Position numbers and translations under genes: made by a program. Below, in pieces: positions 14,780 to 24,002 of a DNA stretch of 51,535 nt. Source of the stretch: JAHFRG01 sp036522275. Lineage in GTDB: Bacteria; Pseudomonadota; Gammaproteobacteria; Burkholderiales; JAHFRG01. The stretch spans positions 1 to 51,535 of the forward strand of contig DATDGC010000049.1 of NCBI GenBank assembly GCA_036522275.1, in the 5' to 3' direction. Under the pieces are notes generated by a model. That model made no database searches. It worked only from the letters and a program-made list of their open reading frames with translations, and was not told where the DNA came from. The stretch's first letter is position 1. Each line of letters starts with the position of its first letter.

Positions 14780-16708
14780 TCAGAAGTAATGATGCAACGA
14801 GAGCAGCACGGTGTTCCACGACTGTTTTTCCTGGTGTTCGTGCGATAGATCGAAGCGTAGCGCCCAGTCCGTCGCCAGCGTGTAACGCTGCCGCAATCCC
14901 GCGGTCCACGCGGAATCGGTATCGCCGGCGAAGAAGCGCTGACCGCTTATATAGGCCTCGGCTCGCCAGCGCGCACTGAAGTCGGTCAGCACTCCAAGGT
15001 TGGGACCGGCCCCCAGCGCATAGCCGCTCTCAAGGTTCTTGTTGATCTGGGCTGTCGAGTTGAGGAAAGCGTAGACCATGGTATTACTCTGGAGGGTATC
15101 GGGCACGGTCCAGGCGAGACCAGGGCCGCCATGTACCCCGAATACCAGCGGCTCGCTGCCATCTGCAATGCGCCGTCGTGCCCAGCCCACATCGATATTC
15201 CAGGACAGCGGCCGAAACAATTCGTTTCTCGGCGAGATCGAAATGATGTTCACGGGTTTCAATTCCTCGAGCCTCGCTCCAATGCCGTTTCCATAATCGC
15301 GCACCGCAAAATCGAGGAACTTGATTTGCGCCCCGCGGACATAGCCGCCCTCCGGATCCATCAAGTCGTGATAAGCGATGCGGGCGCGCAGCTCGACGAA
15401 GTTCGCGCCATCGCGGCGGCCGCCGCCGAGAGCGACGCGGGACGTTCCGTGGCCTTGGTCGGGGCGCACCTCCGGCACGGGAACCGGGGAATCGCTCACC
15501 TCCACGTCGAGGCGGCTGCGTTCCAAGAGCAGTGTACGCGCCAAAGCCCCCGGTTCGTCCACCGGGCTGCGGCCGCTTGCGCGCAGATAATTCAGGTAAT
15601 CGTGGCTTACCTCCAGAACACGGGCCTGCGCGGCTTCAGGCAAGGCGGCGAATCCCGGATCTCCGGGCGAGATGAGTCCGCGGCTCATCTCCTTCACCAG
15701 GGTGCGTTCGTCTGAGTTCATGAGTCCCAGCCGATAGCTAATCACGGTTGCGTTCGATGGCCGGTACACCGCACTCTTCAATAATCCCTTTTGCTTGATC
15801 ACCGCACGTACCGTATCGGAGGGAATCGCCCACCAGCGGAAGCCGCGGGTCAGGTCGAGATCGGGCCGCGCAACCTCCAGCAACTCGAGAATATAATACG
15901 AGCAGTTTTCGTCAAAAAAATAGTAATCGAAATAAATCGGCCCAAGCTCCCACGCGTGCATCAGCAGCAGGTCGATTTCCTCTGGCGTCAGATTGAGTTC
16001 GTACTCCCAGATGTCGCGGTTCTCAAGATCGTTGTACTCCCTGACTTTGAGGTAATACGGCATGATCGAGAACATCCCGGGGTAGACGCCGATAAGCCCG
16101 TTGATCGCGAACGCGATGCCGTTGGTATCGTTGGTGTTGGCGGCGTAGTTGATCGCGTAGGCGAGTAGCCGGGTTTTCTCGTCCTGGTCCCTGGCGTCGA
16201 TACGCAGCAGCGTGTGGCCGAACATCGAGGAAGGATTGTTGAGATACGCCGCCGGGAAAATCAATGTAACGCCCTGGGGATTCAGCGCCTCGCGCCACTC
16301 GTTGAAGCGCTTACACGGCTGCCTGCGCATGCGCCGGGAATCGAAGCCCAGCTGCCGGTCGAGCCAGCTGTAGCGGGCAATGAAAGCGCACTGGGGGTTC
16401 TGAATCTCCGGCGTTTCCTGGACGTCGGAGAAGAAACTCGCCAGCGTCGCCTCAAGCTCGTTTTGCGGGTTGGTTTTTCCGTCCGGCGCGAGGAAAAAAC
16501 GGCGCGCATCCGCCAGGCTGTGTACCCCGGGGCTCGCCAGATTGCTCCTGTAGTGCATCAGGCGATGCCATTCGTGGCGCTCGTAAAGCCGCAACTCCCT
16601 TGACCGTGCAATCAACTCATCCAGATACTCTTCGGCCCTCGCACCCGATGGCGCAAGCAAGCATAGGAGCAGACAAAGACTCCACCAGCGGCGTGGTGGG
16701 ACGCACAT
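14780..16708 (-). CDS. DUF4105 periplasmic protein with C-terminal barrel-like region
   Basis: The ATG at 16708 is preferred over the TTG at 16726, because the latter falls inside a terminator hairpin and lengthens the signal peptide. The 642-residue product starts with a signal peptide ending near SGARA. The DUF4105 core (about 110-330) has the conserved FPAAYLNNPSSMFGHTLLR and FFDENCSYYILELLE blocks (Asn, Ser, His and Cys suggest a catalytic or binding site). From about 420 on, alternating strands end in LSLHHYF, a terminal Phe typical of outer-membrane barrels. The family is common next to lipoproteins; its function is unknown. It shares a transcript with the hydrolase 2 bases downstream. 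Confidence 0.85.
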   Translation of the reverse strand: MCVPPRRWWSLCLLLCLLAPSGARAEEYLDELIARSRELRLYERHEWHRLMHYRSNLASPGVHSLADARRFFLAPDGKTNPQNELEATLASFFSDVQETPEIQNPQCAFIARYSWLDRQLGFDSRRMRRQPCKRFNEWREALNPQGVTLIFPAAYLNNPSSMFGHTLLRIDARDQDEKTRLLAYAINYAANTNDTNGIAFAINGLIGVYPGMFSIMPYYLKVREYNDLENRDIWEYELNLTPEEIDLLLMHAWELGPIYFDYYFFDENCSYYILELLEVARPDLDLTRGFRWWAIPSDTVRAVIKQKGLLKSAVYRPSNATVISYRLGLMNSDERTLVKEMSRGLISPGDPGFAALPEAAQARVLEVSHDYLNYLRASGRSPVDEPGALARTLLLERSRLDVEVSDSPVPVPEVRPDQGHGTSRVALGGGRRDGANFVELRARIAYHDLMDPEGGYVRGAQIKFLDFAVRDYGNGIGARLEELKPVNIISISPRNELFRPLSWNIDVGWARRRIADGSEPLVFGVHGGPGLAWTVPDTLQSNTMVYAFLNSTAQINKNLESGYALGAGPNLGVLTDFSARWRAEAYISGQRFFAGDTDSAWTAGLRQRYTLATDWALRFDLSHEHQEKQSWNTVLLSLHHYF

Positions 16709-16723
16709 CGGGCTGTCGGAAGA

Positions 16724-16757
16724 CAAAAAAACACCCCGTGGTCTTCCACAGGGTGTC
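16724..16757 (-). terminator. Intrinsic terminator of the DUF3015 gene
   Basis: On the minus strand ACACCCTGTGG pairs with CCACGGGGTGT around AAGA, followed directly by seven T residues (16725-16731 on the plus strand are A). It lies about 30 bases after the DUF3015 stop and about 16 bases before the DUF4105 ATG, separating the two transcripts. Confidence 0.85.
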
Positions 16758-16788
16758 CTCTTCTAAAAAAAGTCCAGCTATAAAAACT

Positions 16789-17277
16789 TCAGACCGACGC
16801 GGCGTATTGCGCAAGTTCGCGATCCGAAGCCAGGACGTCCTTGAGCGCCACCACAATCTGCTCGGTCGACACGTTCTCGGACGGGAAGATGCGGGAAAGG
16901 TTTTCCTGCATAGCGCGGTTGAACTTGGCGCGATGCTCGTCACGGACGCCGATCAGATGGGCAAGCGAGTCCAGCGTCTCGCCATTGCCAATCGACATGT
17001 CACGGGCCAGGCGCTCCTTGTTGCCGTCGATGAACATGGTGGACTTCCACGTCGAGGTCACCGTACCATCCTGGGTACAGCCGGAGGTGCCCGAAGATAT
17101 GCCGAACGTCTGGTTGCCGGAAGTGCCATTGGTGGTCGCGCCAAAAGCCTGAGGCATAACACCGCTCTTGCCTTCCATCGCCTTTGAGCCCCAGCCACAG
17201 CTACCTATATTATTATCGGCGGCAAACGCAATTGCAGGAACCACAGATAAAACAACAGCAATGATGATTTTTTTCAT
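16789..17277 (-). CDS. DUF3015 periplasmic protein
   Basis: A 162-residue protein with a signal peptide (MKKIIIAVVLSVVPAIAFA). The mature part has NIGSCGWGSKAMEGK and a second Cys in GTSGCTQDG, the conserved pair of DUF3015, then a glycine/threonine-rich strand region and a helical C-terminal half (ERLARDMSIGNGETLDSLAHL). Family function is unknown. AAAGGGG stands 6 bases before the ATG. A strong terminator follows, so it is a one-gene transcript. Confidence 0.88.
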   Translation of the reverse strand: MKKIIIAVVLSVVPAIAFAADNNIGSCGWGSKAMEGKSGVMPQAFGATTNGTSGNQTFGISSGTSGCTQDGTVTSTWKSTMFIDGNKERLARDMSIGNGETLDSLAHLIGVRDEHRAKFNRAMQENLSRIFPSENVSTEQIVVALKDVLASDRELAQYAASV

Positions 17278-17375
17278 GTGAACCCCTTTATAAATTGAGG
17301 CAGGAACCTAGCCTCGGGTTGCTCCTCTTAAACCAATGTTACTTATACGAGCGTCATGCGGCGCTGTCAACTTCC

Positions 17376-17453
17376 GCTGGCGGCGTAATCCTCATCGGAA
17401 ATTCAACACCGTCTTGTTTTTCTATTCAAGATTCAAGACCTGACCCCGATCCG
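17376..17453 (+). repeat. REP-like unit (second copy of the permease-tail-associated repeat)
   Basis: TAATCCTCATCGGAAATTC, then AAGATTCAAGACCTGACCCCGATCC in two pieces (AAGATTCAAGACC, TGACCCCGATCC). It matches the units ending the composites at 13827-13898 and 24494-24558, but no clear IS6-type end precedes it. It lies between the DUF3015 and archease genes, 80 bases before the archease start. Confidence 0.7.
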
Positions 17454-17534
17454 TTCGAATGCCGCAAGTTGACTCAAATCAAACTGGCGAGTCCCAAATT
17501 AGCGCATCATAATAATATAGTGTAGTTACCGACT

Positions 17535-17957
17535 ATGAATACCACGGCAGCGCCTGACGCTTACTTTGAGCACGGCGCCGATATCGGCATCGTGGGTCGC
17601 GGCGCGACTATCGAAGAGGCGTTCGAGGACGCGGCACGCGCGACTTTCGCGGTTATGACCGACCTCGACGCGGTGAAGCCCGTTGAATCAGTGAGCGTCG
17701 AGTTGGAGGAAGCCGACCGCGAGCTTGCGCTGGTGCGCTGGCTCAACCTGCTGCTCGGGCTCGCGCGCGAGCGCGGCATGGTGTTCAGCCGGTTCAAGCT
17801 CGAGCGCGACGGCGAGAGCTGGCGCGGGAGCGCGAGCGGCGAGCCGTGGCGGCCGGCGCTGGAACGCGGCGTAGAAGTGAAAGGCGCGACACTTACCATG
17901 TTGGAAGTGAAAAAGACAGCCAACGGCTGGGAAGCACGCTGCATCGTGGACGTATAG
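17535..17957 (+). CDS. Archease
   Basis: A 140-residue protein. It opens with FEHGADIGIVGRGATIEEAF, the archease signature with the metal-binding Asp (about 16), and ends with a terminal Asp in CIVDV. Archease activates the RNA ligase RtcB by speeding its guanylylation and gives it multiple turnover, as shown for archaeal and human proteins. The rtcB gene starts 3 bases after its stop, so the pair forms a tight operon. The start at 17535 matches the family N terminus. Confidence 0.9.
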   Translation: MNTTAAPDAYFEHGADIGIVGRGATIEEAFEDAARATFAVMTDLDAVKPVESVSVELEEADRELALVRWLNLLLGLARERGMVFSRFKLERDGESWRGSASGEPWRPALERGVEVKGATLTMLEVKKTANGWEARCIVDV

Positions 17958-17960
17958 ACC

Positions 17961-19394
17961 ATGGATCTTTCCCGACTGCAAGAAATCAATGAGTGGTGCT
18001 GGACCATCCCCGTTGCTGCGGGCGAGCAGCGCGGCGAGGTCCGGCTCTATGGCAGCCGCGAGTTGCTGGCGGCGATGGACAACAAGGTAATGGAGCAAAT
18101 CACAAACGTCGCCCGGCTGCCCGGGCTCGTGGGCGCGGCGATGACCATGCCCGATGCACACTGGGGATACGGCTTCCCGATTGGCGGCGTCGCAGCTTTC
18201 GATCCCGAACAGGGCGGGATCATTTCCGCCGGCGGCGTGGGTTTCGACATCTCGTGCGGCATACGCTGCCTGCGCACCAATCTCGAGCTGACGGACGTGA
18301 TAGGAAAACTTCCTTCGCTCGCCCGTGGATTGTCCGAGAACATACCCGCCGGCGTAGGCGAAGAAGGCGAACTCAAGCTGAATACCACCGAAATGGACGA
18401 CGTGCTGACCGGCGGCGCCCATTGGGCGGTGAAGCGCGGCTATGGCACCGAGGCAGACCTCGAATTTATCGAAGAGCACGGTCGAATGGTGGATTCCATT
18501 CCGGAGAATGTATCCGTGCTCGCCAAGAAGCGGCAGCGCGGCGAAATGGGCACGCTCGGCTCAGGCAATCACTATCTTGAGGTGCAGGTGGTGGACCGCA
18601 TTCACGACAGGGAGGCGGCCGATGCTTACGGACTGCACGAGGGGCAGCTCGTGGTTTCGATTCATTGCGGCTCGCGCGGGCTCGGCCACCAGATCGGCAC
18701 CGATTACCTCGTGAGCCTGGCGAAAGCCGCTTCACGGCTCGGCCTCAGCCTGCCAGACCGCGAGCTTGCGTGCGCCCCGATCAACTCGCCCGAAGGACAG
18801 CAATACATTGGAGCAATGAACGCGGCGATGAATTGCGCTCTCGCCAATCGCCAGATTCTCACGCACCTGACGCGGGAAACATTCACGCACGATATACCGA
18901 ACGCCGTGCTGGAAACGCTGTACGACGTCTCGCACAACACCTGCAAGCCCGAACGTCACGCGGTGGACGGGGGCAAGCGCCTGCTCTATGTGCACCGCAA
19001 GGGCGCGACCCGCGCCTTCGGTCCGGGACATCCTTCGCTGCCGGAACGCTACCGCGCGGCCGGGCAGCCGGTGGTCATCGGCGGGAGCATGGGAACAGGT
19101 TCCTACATTCTTGCCGGCACTGTCGAGAGCGAGCGCGTCGCTTTTTCTTCCGCGAGCCACGGCGCGGGGCGCGCCATGAGCCGTCACCAGGCGCTCAAGC
19201 AATGGCGCGGCCGGCAGTTGGTGGATGAGTTGGCGCGCGAAGGCATCCTCATCCGCACCCGCTCCATGCGGGGCGTTGCCGAAGAGGCGCCGGGCGCCTA
19301 CAAGGATGTCAATCTCGTCGCCGAAGCGACGGAGCGTGCCGGACTCGCGCGACGCGTGGCTTTTCTCCGCCCCAAGGTGTGCGTTAAAGGGTAA
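17961..19394 (+). CDS. rtcB: tRNA/RNA 3'-phosphate ligase RtcB
   Basis: A 477-residue RtcB, full length. It joins RNA 2',3'-cyclic phosphate or 3'-phosphate ends to 5'-OH ends using GTP and Mn2+. All metal and catalytic positions are present: FDISCG (D96, C99), GSGNHYLE (H204), IHCGSRG (H235), VSHNTCK (H325) and SASHGAGR (H400, the histidine that carries GMP). There is no intein or insertion. Co-transcribed with archease. Bacterial RtcB takes part in repair of cleaved tRNA and rRNA; the target here is unknown. An inverted repeat follows 20 bases after the stop. Confidence 0.95.
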   Translation: MDLSRLQEINEWCWTIPVAAGEQRGEVRLYGSRELLAAMDNKVMEQITNVARLPGLVGAAMTMPDAHWGYGFPIGGVAAFDPEQGGIISAGGVGFDISCGIRCLRTNLELTDVIGKLPSLARGLSENIPAGVGEEGELKLNTTEMDDVLTGGAHWAVKRGYGTEADLEFIEEHGRMVDSIPENVSVLAKKRQRGEMGTLGSGNHYLEVQVVDRIHDREAADAYGLHEGQLVVSIHCGSRGLGHQIGTDYLVSLAKAASRLGLSLPDRELACAPINSPEGQQYIGAMNAAMNCALANRQILTHLTRETFTHDIPNAVLETLYDVSHNTCKPERHAVDGGKRLLYVHRKGATRAFGPGHPSLPERYRAAGQPVVIGGSMGTGSYILAGTVESERVAFSSASHGAGRAMSRHQALKQWRGRQLVDELAREGILIRTRSMRGVAEEAPGAYKDVNLVAEATERAGLARRVAFLRPKVCVKG

Positions 19395-19413
19395 CAGCCC
19401 TGGGTAACCATTT

Positions 19414-19491
19414 GGGTCAAGTCTTGAATCTCACATCTCTGCTTTGATCACTTTGCTCACGGTCGAGTATTCAAGATTCAAGACTTGACCC
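19414..19491. repeat. MITE-like inverted repeat after rtcB
   Basis: GGGTCAAGTCTTGAATCT (19414-19431) is perfectly complementary to AGATTCAAGACTTGACCC (19474-19491), with a 42-base spacer. The spacer (CATCTCTGCTTTGATCACTTTG...) matches the element at 26417-26500. The arm is the same motif that ends the REP-like units at 13827, 17376 and 24494. No transposase frame is inside, so it would be moved in trans. Confidence 0.75.
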
Positions 19492-19566
19492 CTATGTCTT
19501 TACTTTTGGACCAGAATCTAATTTCTGGTGGCAGGTCAGGTTGGCCATTGCGCATGACCATATGGG

Positions 19567-20973
19567 CTAAGACTCTGTCGATTTGGCTTGTGTAATGACT
19601 GAATCCAACGCGAAGATGGCCTCGTTGATTTCCGACGGGGAAATCTCCAGAGAGGGCGCCAAGGTAATGACGTTTTTGTAATAGCCGCCTATATCGAGAA
19701 TAAGCCCCTTGGTCGCGCTACCGAGTTGTAACTCTCCAGTCAAACCCAGTTGAAACATTCGATCTGCCAATCGACGATTTGGCGTGAATCCGTCGGCCTC
19801 GCAAATCTCCATTCGTAATGCGAGACCCAAACCGTCGACATCTCCCACTTCGGGATGCTTCCGTTGAATCTCCTTCAGGCGTCCCAAAAAATATCTACCT
19901 TTCTCGGGAACCAGGGCACCGTAATTTCCTTCCTCGAATATCCGCATTACCGCCAGTCCTGTGGCGGTTCCTAACGTGTTAGACGAGAACGTCGAGTGGG
20001 TTGAACCCGGGCCAAAGGCGGACGGGCTGATAAGTTCTTCGCGGGCCCAAATCCCGGACAGAGGATTCATGCCATTCGTAAGCGCCTTTCCGAAAACGAT
20101 GATGTCAGGCTGCATGTCGAAGTGTTCCATTGCCCACATCTTCCCAGTGCGATAGAAACCCATTTGAATCTCGTCATCAACAATCAGGATGCCCCTTTCA
20201 CGGCAAATCTTTTCCAGGCGTTTGAAATAGCCTTGAGGGGGAATAATATATCCACCGGTACCCTGCACCGGTTCCACAAAAAACGCCCCGAACTCGGAAC
20301 GACCCGTCTTCGGATTCCATGCGCCGGTATACTCATGCTCGAACAACCGTTCAACTTCCCGAATGAAATGGTCCTCGGCACCGCGGATGTCATGGCGATA
20401 CTGTGACCGGAACACATACGGAAACGGCACAAACTCCGCCCGATCGGCAAACTCCCCAAAGGCCTCCCGATAGCGGTAAGAGGATGTGATAGCGGACGCC
20501 GCAAGAGTTCTCCCATGATATCCGCCCTGGAACGCCAGCATATGTTGACGTCCGGTACTTTTCCGGACGAGCTTTAGCGCGTCCTCGACAGCTTGTGAGC
20601 CTCCGACATTGAAAAGAACGCGCCCTTTGAGTCCGAAACCCCGCTCAATGCTCTTACAGATCATCTCCGCCAGTTCGATTTTCTCGCGATGGAGATACTG
20701 ACAAGCCAATTGCGGCAAGCGGTCTATCTGCGCCTTTAGAGCTCCTGCCACTTTGGGGTTTGCGTATCCAAGATTAACCGCCGAATACCACATCTGGAGA
20801 TCGAGATAGCGGCGGCCGTAAGAATCAAATAGGTAACTCCCTTCGCAACGCTCGAATATTCTCGGGTCTTCGGCATAGTGAACAGTATCTCCGTAGGAGC
20901 AAAAGCGCCGCTCTTTGTCTAATAACAGCAGCTCTTGCTCGCGCACTGTTTGAGAGTCCAGATCGTTCGACAT
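19567..20973 (-). CDS. Class III PLP-dependent aminotransferase
   Basis: The ATG at 20973 is chosen; the frame also opens with a TTG 9 bases earlier. The product is about 468 residues. It has the PLP fold of the 4-aminobutyrate/ornithine transaminase branch: GGSQAVEDALKL (cofactor phosphate loop), FQGGYHGRT, EPVQGTGGY, DDEIQMGFYRTG and the Schiff-base lysine in VFGKALTNG (about K296). It would transfer an amino group between an amino acid and a ketone or aldehyde. It is divergent from the esterase gene, and a ketosynthase and carrier protein lie 2-3 kb away, which suggests that the acceptor may be a carbonyl made by the ketosynthase. Substrate unproven. Confidence 0.85.
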   Translation of the reverse strand: MSNDLDSQTVREQELLLLDKERRFCSYGDTVHYAEDPRIFERCEGSYLFDSYGRRYLDLQMWYSAVNLGYANPKVAGALKAQIDRLPQLACQYLHREKIELAEMICKSIERGFGLKGRVLFNVGGSQAVEDALKLVRKSTGRQHMLAFQGGYHGRTLAASAITSSYRYREAFGEFADRAEFVPFPYVFRSQYRHDIRGAEDHFIREVERLFEHEYTGAWNPKTGRSEFGAFFVEPVQGTGGYIIPPQGYFKRLEKICRERGILIVDDEIQMGFYRTGKMWAMEHFDMQPDIIVFGKALTNGMNPLSGIWAREELISPSAFGPGSTHSTFSSNTLGTATGLAVMRIFEEGNYGALVPEKGRYFLGRLKEIQRKHPEVGDVDGLGLALRMEICEADGFTPNRRLADRMFQLGLTGELQLGSATKGLILDIGGYYKNVITLAPSLEISPSEINEAIFALDSVITQAKSTES

Positions 20974-21096
20974 TGTGTCCAAGCCGTTTCTTAGATGACA
21001 AAATATAGTTGCAGCATGTTTACTTAGCGACTATTATTCGCGCTTTCAATCGCCGCCGCAGCATGAAGTTGAAACTGAATATAAGCATCGATCGCC

Positions 21097-21975
21097 ATGT
21101 CTGTTGAGTGGGCGTCCCTACTTGACCAACAGCCAGTCACTGTTACCGGGGATGATCTCACCCTTGTCGGAGGCCAAGAAGGCTACATCTTGCTGTTTCA
21201 CGGGCTTACGGGTTCACCCGCCGAACTGGCTTATGTTGCCCATTACCTGCATAACCGAACAGGCTTCACAATCTGGTGTCCGCGACTTGTAAATCACGGA
21301 CAGCCGCTGGGCGTGCTGGCACGTACGCGCTGGCAAGAGCTTGAAGAGTTCGCTCGAGCATGCTTCAAGCGGGCCATCATCGAAGCTCATGCTGCCGGAC
21401 TGCCGCTGTTCGTCGGCGGACTTTCCCTCGGAGCCATTCTCGCGCTGCAGCTTGCAGCGGAATTCCCTGAATCCCTTCTTGGCACGATTTGCCTCTCTCC
21501 CACGCTTTTCTACGATGGTTGGAACGTCCCGTGGATCCATAAGCTGATTCGGGCAGTCTCGTATACACCACTTAAATACTTCGCATATTTCCGAGAAGAG
21601 CCACCGTACGGACTAAAAGACGAGTTTCTGCGAGAACGCATGGCCCAACAATATAGCAAGACCTCGCTTCGTGACAGCAGCAATGTGGCAAATATCGGCT
21701 ATGCGCACTTTCCAGTGCGATTGTTCTGCGAAATTCGCCCCCTAATCGCAAAATGCATTCGCTCCCTTAATCGCGTCGTTTGCCCCGTTCTACTGGTCCA
21801 AGCCGAACATGACGATGCCACGGGCCCCGCGAACTCGGAATTCATTTACCGTGGAATCAAGTCGAAACATAAAGAAATTGCCCTGCTACACAACTCTTAT
21901 CACCTCGTTACTGTGGATCTGGAGCGCGCAAGCGTGGCAGCGACGATTGCACGGTTCTGCAGCTCAGTAAAGTAA
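21097..21975 (+). CDS. Est30-like carboxylesterase / thioesterase-type hydrolase
   Basis: A 292-residue soluble alpha/beta hydrolase. FHGLTGSP (34-41) gives the oxyanion site, GGLSLGA (108-114) the nucleophile S110, AEHDDATGP the Asp and NSYHLVTVD the His. This layout is that of monoacylglycerol-lipase/Est30 carboxylesterases. The gene is divergent from the aminotransferase gene and 48 bases before the HAD phosphatase gene. Beside a ketosynthase and carrier protein it could release or trim an acyl product; this is inference. No signal peptide. Confidence 0.85.
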   Translation: MSVEWASLLDQQPVTVTGDDLTLVGGQEGYILLFHGLTGSPAELAYVAHYLHNRTGFTIWCPRLVNHGQPLGVLARTRWQELEEFARACFKRAIIEAHAAGLPLFVGGLSLGAILALQLAAEFPESLLGTICLSPTLFYDGWNVPWIHKLIRAVSYTPLKYFAYFREEPPYGLKDEFLRERMAQQYSKTSLRDSSNVANIGYAHFPVRLFCEIRPLIAKCIRSLNRVVCPVLLVQAEHDDATGPANSEFIYRGIKSKHKEIALLHNSYHLVTVDLERASVAATIARFCSSVK

Positions 21976-22023
21976 TGTCGACGCGCTCCTCGAACCCTGG
22001 CGTCCACTGTTCGGTGGCGCCCT

Positions 22024-22665
22024 GTGGATAAACCCGTCCTTTTCTTTGATTTCGATAACACCATTACCCAAGGCGACCTGCTCGACGCCATACTCGAACG
22101 GTTCTCGAAAGACAGTTCGTGGCTTGAATTGGAGGACGCCTGGCGAAACGGCAAAATTTCAACTTTCGAATGCCTGCGGCGCCAAGTCGGAAATCTAAAA
22201 CCATCTCGCACGGAAATCCTCGATTTTGCAACCACCATTTCTGTCGATCCGTATTTTGTCCCAATCGTTGACTGGGCAGCCCGGTCACATGTGGATTTGA
22301 TCGTAATCAGCGACAATTTCACTGCACTGATAGATGTGATCTTTAAACACCATAACATTCCCAACGTTCCTGTGTTTGCCAACGAGCTGAAATTTTTTGC
22401 AGATCACGTCGAAGCTGAATTCCCTTACCAAGATCCGTCGTGTTCGAGGTGCGCACATTGCAAAGCCCGGCAAATTCGCAAATTCCCAGGGCAAAGGAAG
22501 ATATTTGTTGGAGACGGCCTCTCCGACATCTGCCCTGCCAATATTGCAGACATCGTATTTGCAAAGGATTCGCTTGCCCGGTATCTCGCTCAATCCAACA
22601 AAAAGTTCTTGCCGTTCCATTCCTTGCAGACTGTCCTGGATTTTCTAGTGGAACAACACTCCTGA
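22024..22665 (+). CDS. HAD-superfamily phosphatase (MtnX/PSPase-like)
   Basis: The GTG start at 22024 is fixed by the HAD motif that begins at once: FFDFDNTITQGD, with D9 as nucleophile and D11 as acid/base. The 213-residue product also has VISDN (motif II) and VGDGLSDICPA (motif IV). The cap is helical (HAD-IB type), as in phosphoserine phosphatase and MtnX. A CSRCAHCKA cluster at about 140-148 is typical of MtnX-like proteins. It would remove a phosphate from a small metabolite. It follows the esterase on the same strand. Confidence 0.85.
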   Translation: MDKPVLFFDFDNTITQGDLLDAILERFSKDSSWLELEDAWRNGKISTFECLRRQVGNLKPSRTEILDFATTISVDPYFVPIVDWAARSHVDLIVISDNFTALIDVIFKHHNIPNVPVFANELKFFADHVEAEFPYQDPSCSRCAHCKARQIRKFPGQRKIFVGDGLSDICPANIADIVFAKDSLARYLAQSNKKFLPFHSLQTVLDFLVEQHS

Positions 22666-22760
22666 ATCAGGCATTTCCGACATTCCCTTCCCACGAGCAA
22701 CTGCTTCCGTCCCTGTAATTAAAATTAACGCAATCCTAGATTTGACGAGTCCTTCATCGG

Positions 22761-24002
22761 TCAGGGGTGCGGCTGAACAAATTTTTTGGCGATGAGCACT
22801 GCGTTGGTTCCGCCGAAGGCGAAGGAGTTCGACATCACTGCGTTGATTTCGAGTCCTTTGCGTGCAGTGTTGGGTACGTAATCGAGATCGCAATCGGGAT
22901 CCGGCTCGGAATAGTGGCAAGTCGGGGGAACAGAGCCCGTATTCAGTGTCAGTAGGCTGGCGATCATTTCAACGGCGCCTGCGGCCCCCATTAAATGTCC
23001 GTGAAGTGCCTTGGTCGAGCTGACGGGAATATTGTGGGCAGCGCTTCTAAAGGCCGTCTTAATGGCCGTTGTTTCGACGACGTCGCCCAATTGGGTAGCC
23101 GTTCCATGTGCGTTGATATAACCGATATCCGTAATCGCCAGTTGCGAATCTTCAATTGCTGCCTTAAGCGCACTGACCTGCCCTTCCGGTGATGGCTTTG
23201 AAATATGGAACGCATCGCTCGAGATGCCATAACCGGCGAGCTCCGCCCAAATCTTCGGCTGACGCACTCTGGCAGTCTCAAATGCCTCGAGGACCAATAC
23301 CCCTGCGCCCTCGCCAAGGACCATACCGGTTCGCCCCTTTGAAAACGGCTTGCATGATCGTTCCGGGGAATTAACGTCGGGTTTTGCGAGAACTCGCATA
23401 GCTGCCCACGCCCCGACCATACCGGGAGTCGCCATTGCCTCAGCGCCGCCAGCAATTGCGATGTCTATATAGCCGTCGCGTATCGCGCGAAACGCCTCGC
23501 CGATCGCTACAGCTGAAGAGGCGCACGCAATGGAATAGGTCAGTACAGGACCATGAGTTCCATAACGCATCGAAAGATGCGCTGCTGTAGCGTTAGCCAT
23601 GGTTGAGATCACCGTCAGCGGAGGTATGCGCCCATCCTCCTTATCAAAAAAACTCCGGTAACCGGCTTCTAAGGCGTTGGCTCCACCTATCCCGCACCCG
23701 AAATACACCCCCACTCTACCCGCTCCCAAGGCGGGGGCGTCCAACTTGGCATCGCGTACTGCTTGTTCCGCCGCGATTAACCCGAATTGGCTTACGCGGT
23801 CGAGACCAACCAGTTGCGCTTTGGTGAAATAAAAGGATGGATCGAAATCGACAACCGTGCCGACCATTTGTCCCGAGTTACCGAACCGGCGAATTCCGGA
23901 ACGCCCCGCAAGAAGGTTTGCAAAGAACTCGTTAACTGAGTTCCCAACGGGCGAAATGACGCCCAAACCGCTGATGACGACGCGCCGATGATTCTTTATC
24001 AA
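22761..24002 (-). CDS. 3-oxoacyl-ACP synthase, FabF/KAS II type
   Basis: The TTG start at 24002 overlaps the carrier-protein stop (TTGA), so the two are translationally coupled. The product is 413 residues. The catalytic triad is complete: C160 in SIACASSAV, H299 in NAHGTATQLGD and H336 in LHGHLMGAAG. The conserved SNSFAFGGTN lies near the C terminus. It would condense an acyl thioester with malonyl-ACP. The accompanying dedicated carrier protein, and the absence of fabG, fabD or fabH, point to a secondary pathway rather than housekeeping fatty acid synthesis. Confidence 0.92.
   Translation of the reverse strand: MIKNHRRVVISGLGVISPVGNSVNEFFANLLAGRSGIRRFGNSGQMVGTVVDFDPSFYFTKAQLVGLDRVSQFGLIAAEQAVRDAKLDAPALGAGRVGVYFGCGIGGANALEAGYRSFFDKEDGRIPPLTVISTMANATAAHLSMRYGTHGPVLTYSIACASSAVAIGEAFRAIRDGYIDIAIAGGAEAMATPGMVGAWAAMRVLAKPDVNSPERSCKPFSKGRTGMVLGEGAGVLVLEAFETARVRQPKIWAELAGYGISSDAFHISKPSPEGQVSALKAAIEDSQLAITDIGYINAHGTATQLGDVVETTAIKTAFRSAAHNIPVSSTKALHGHLMGAAGAVEMIASLLTLNTGSVPPTCHYSEPDPDCDLDYVPNTARKGLEINAVMSNSFAFGGTNAVLIAKKFVQPHP

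Noticed and set aside
13932..14909. Long form of the hydrolase starting inside the DUF4105 gene
   Set aside because: The internal ATG at 14777 gives a standard lipoprotein signal and normal gene spacing; the extension is the DUF4105 3' end in another frame.
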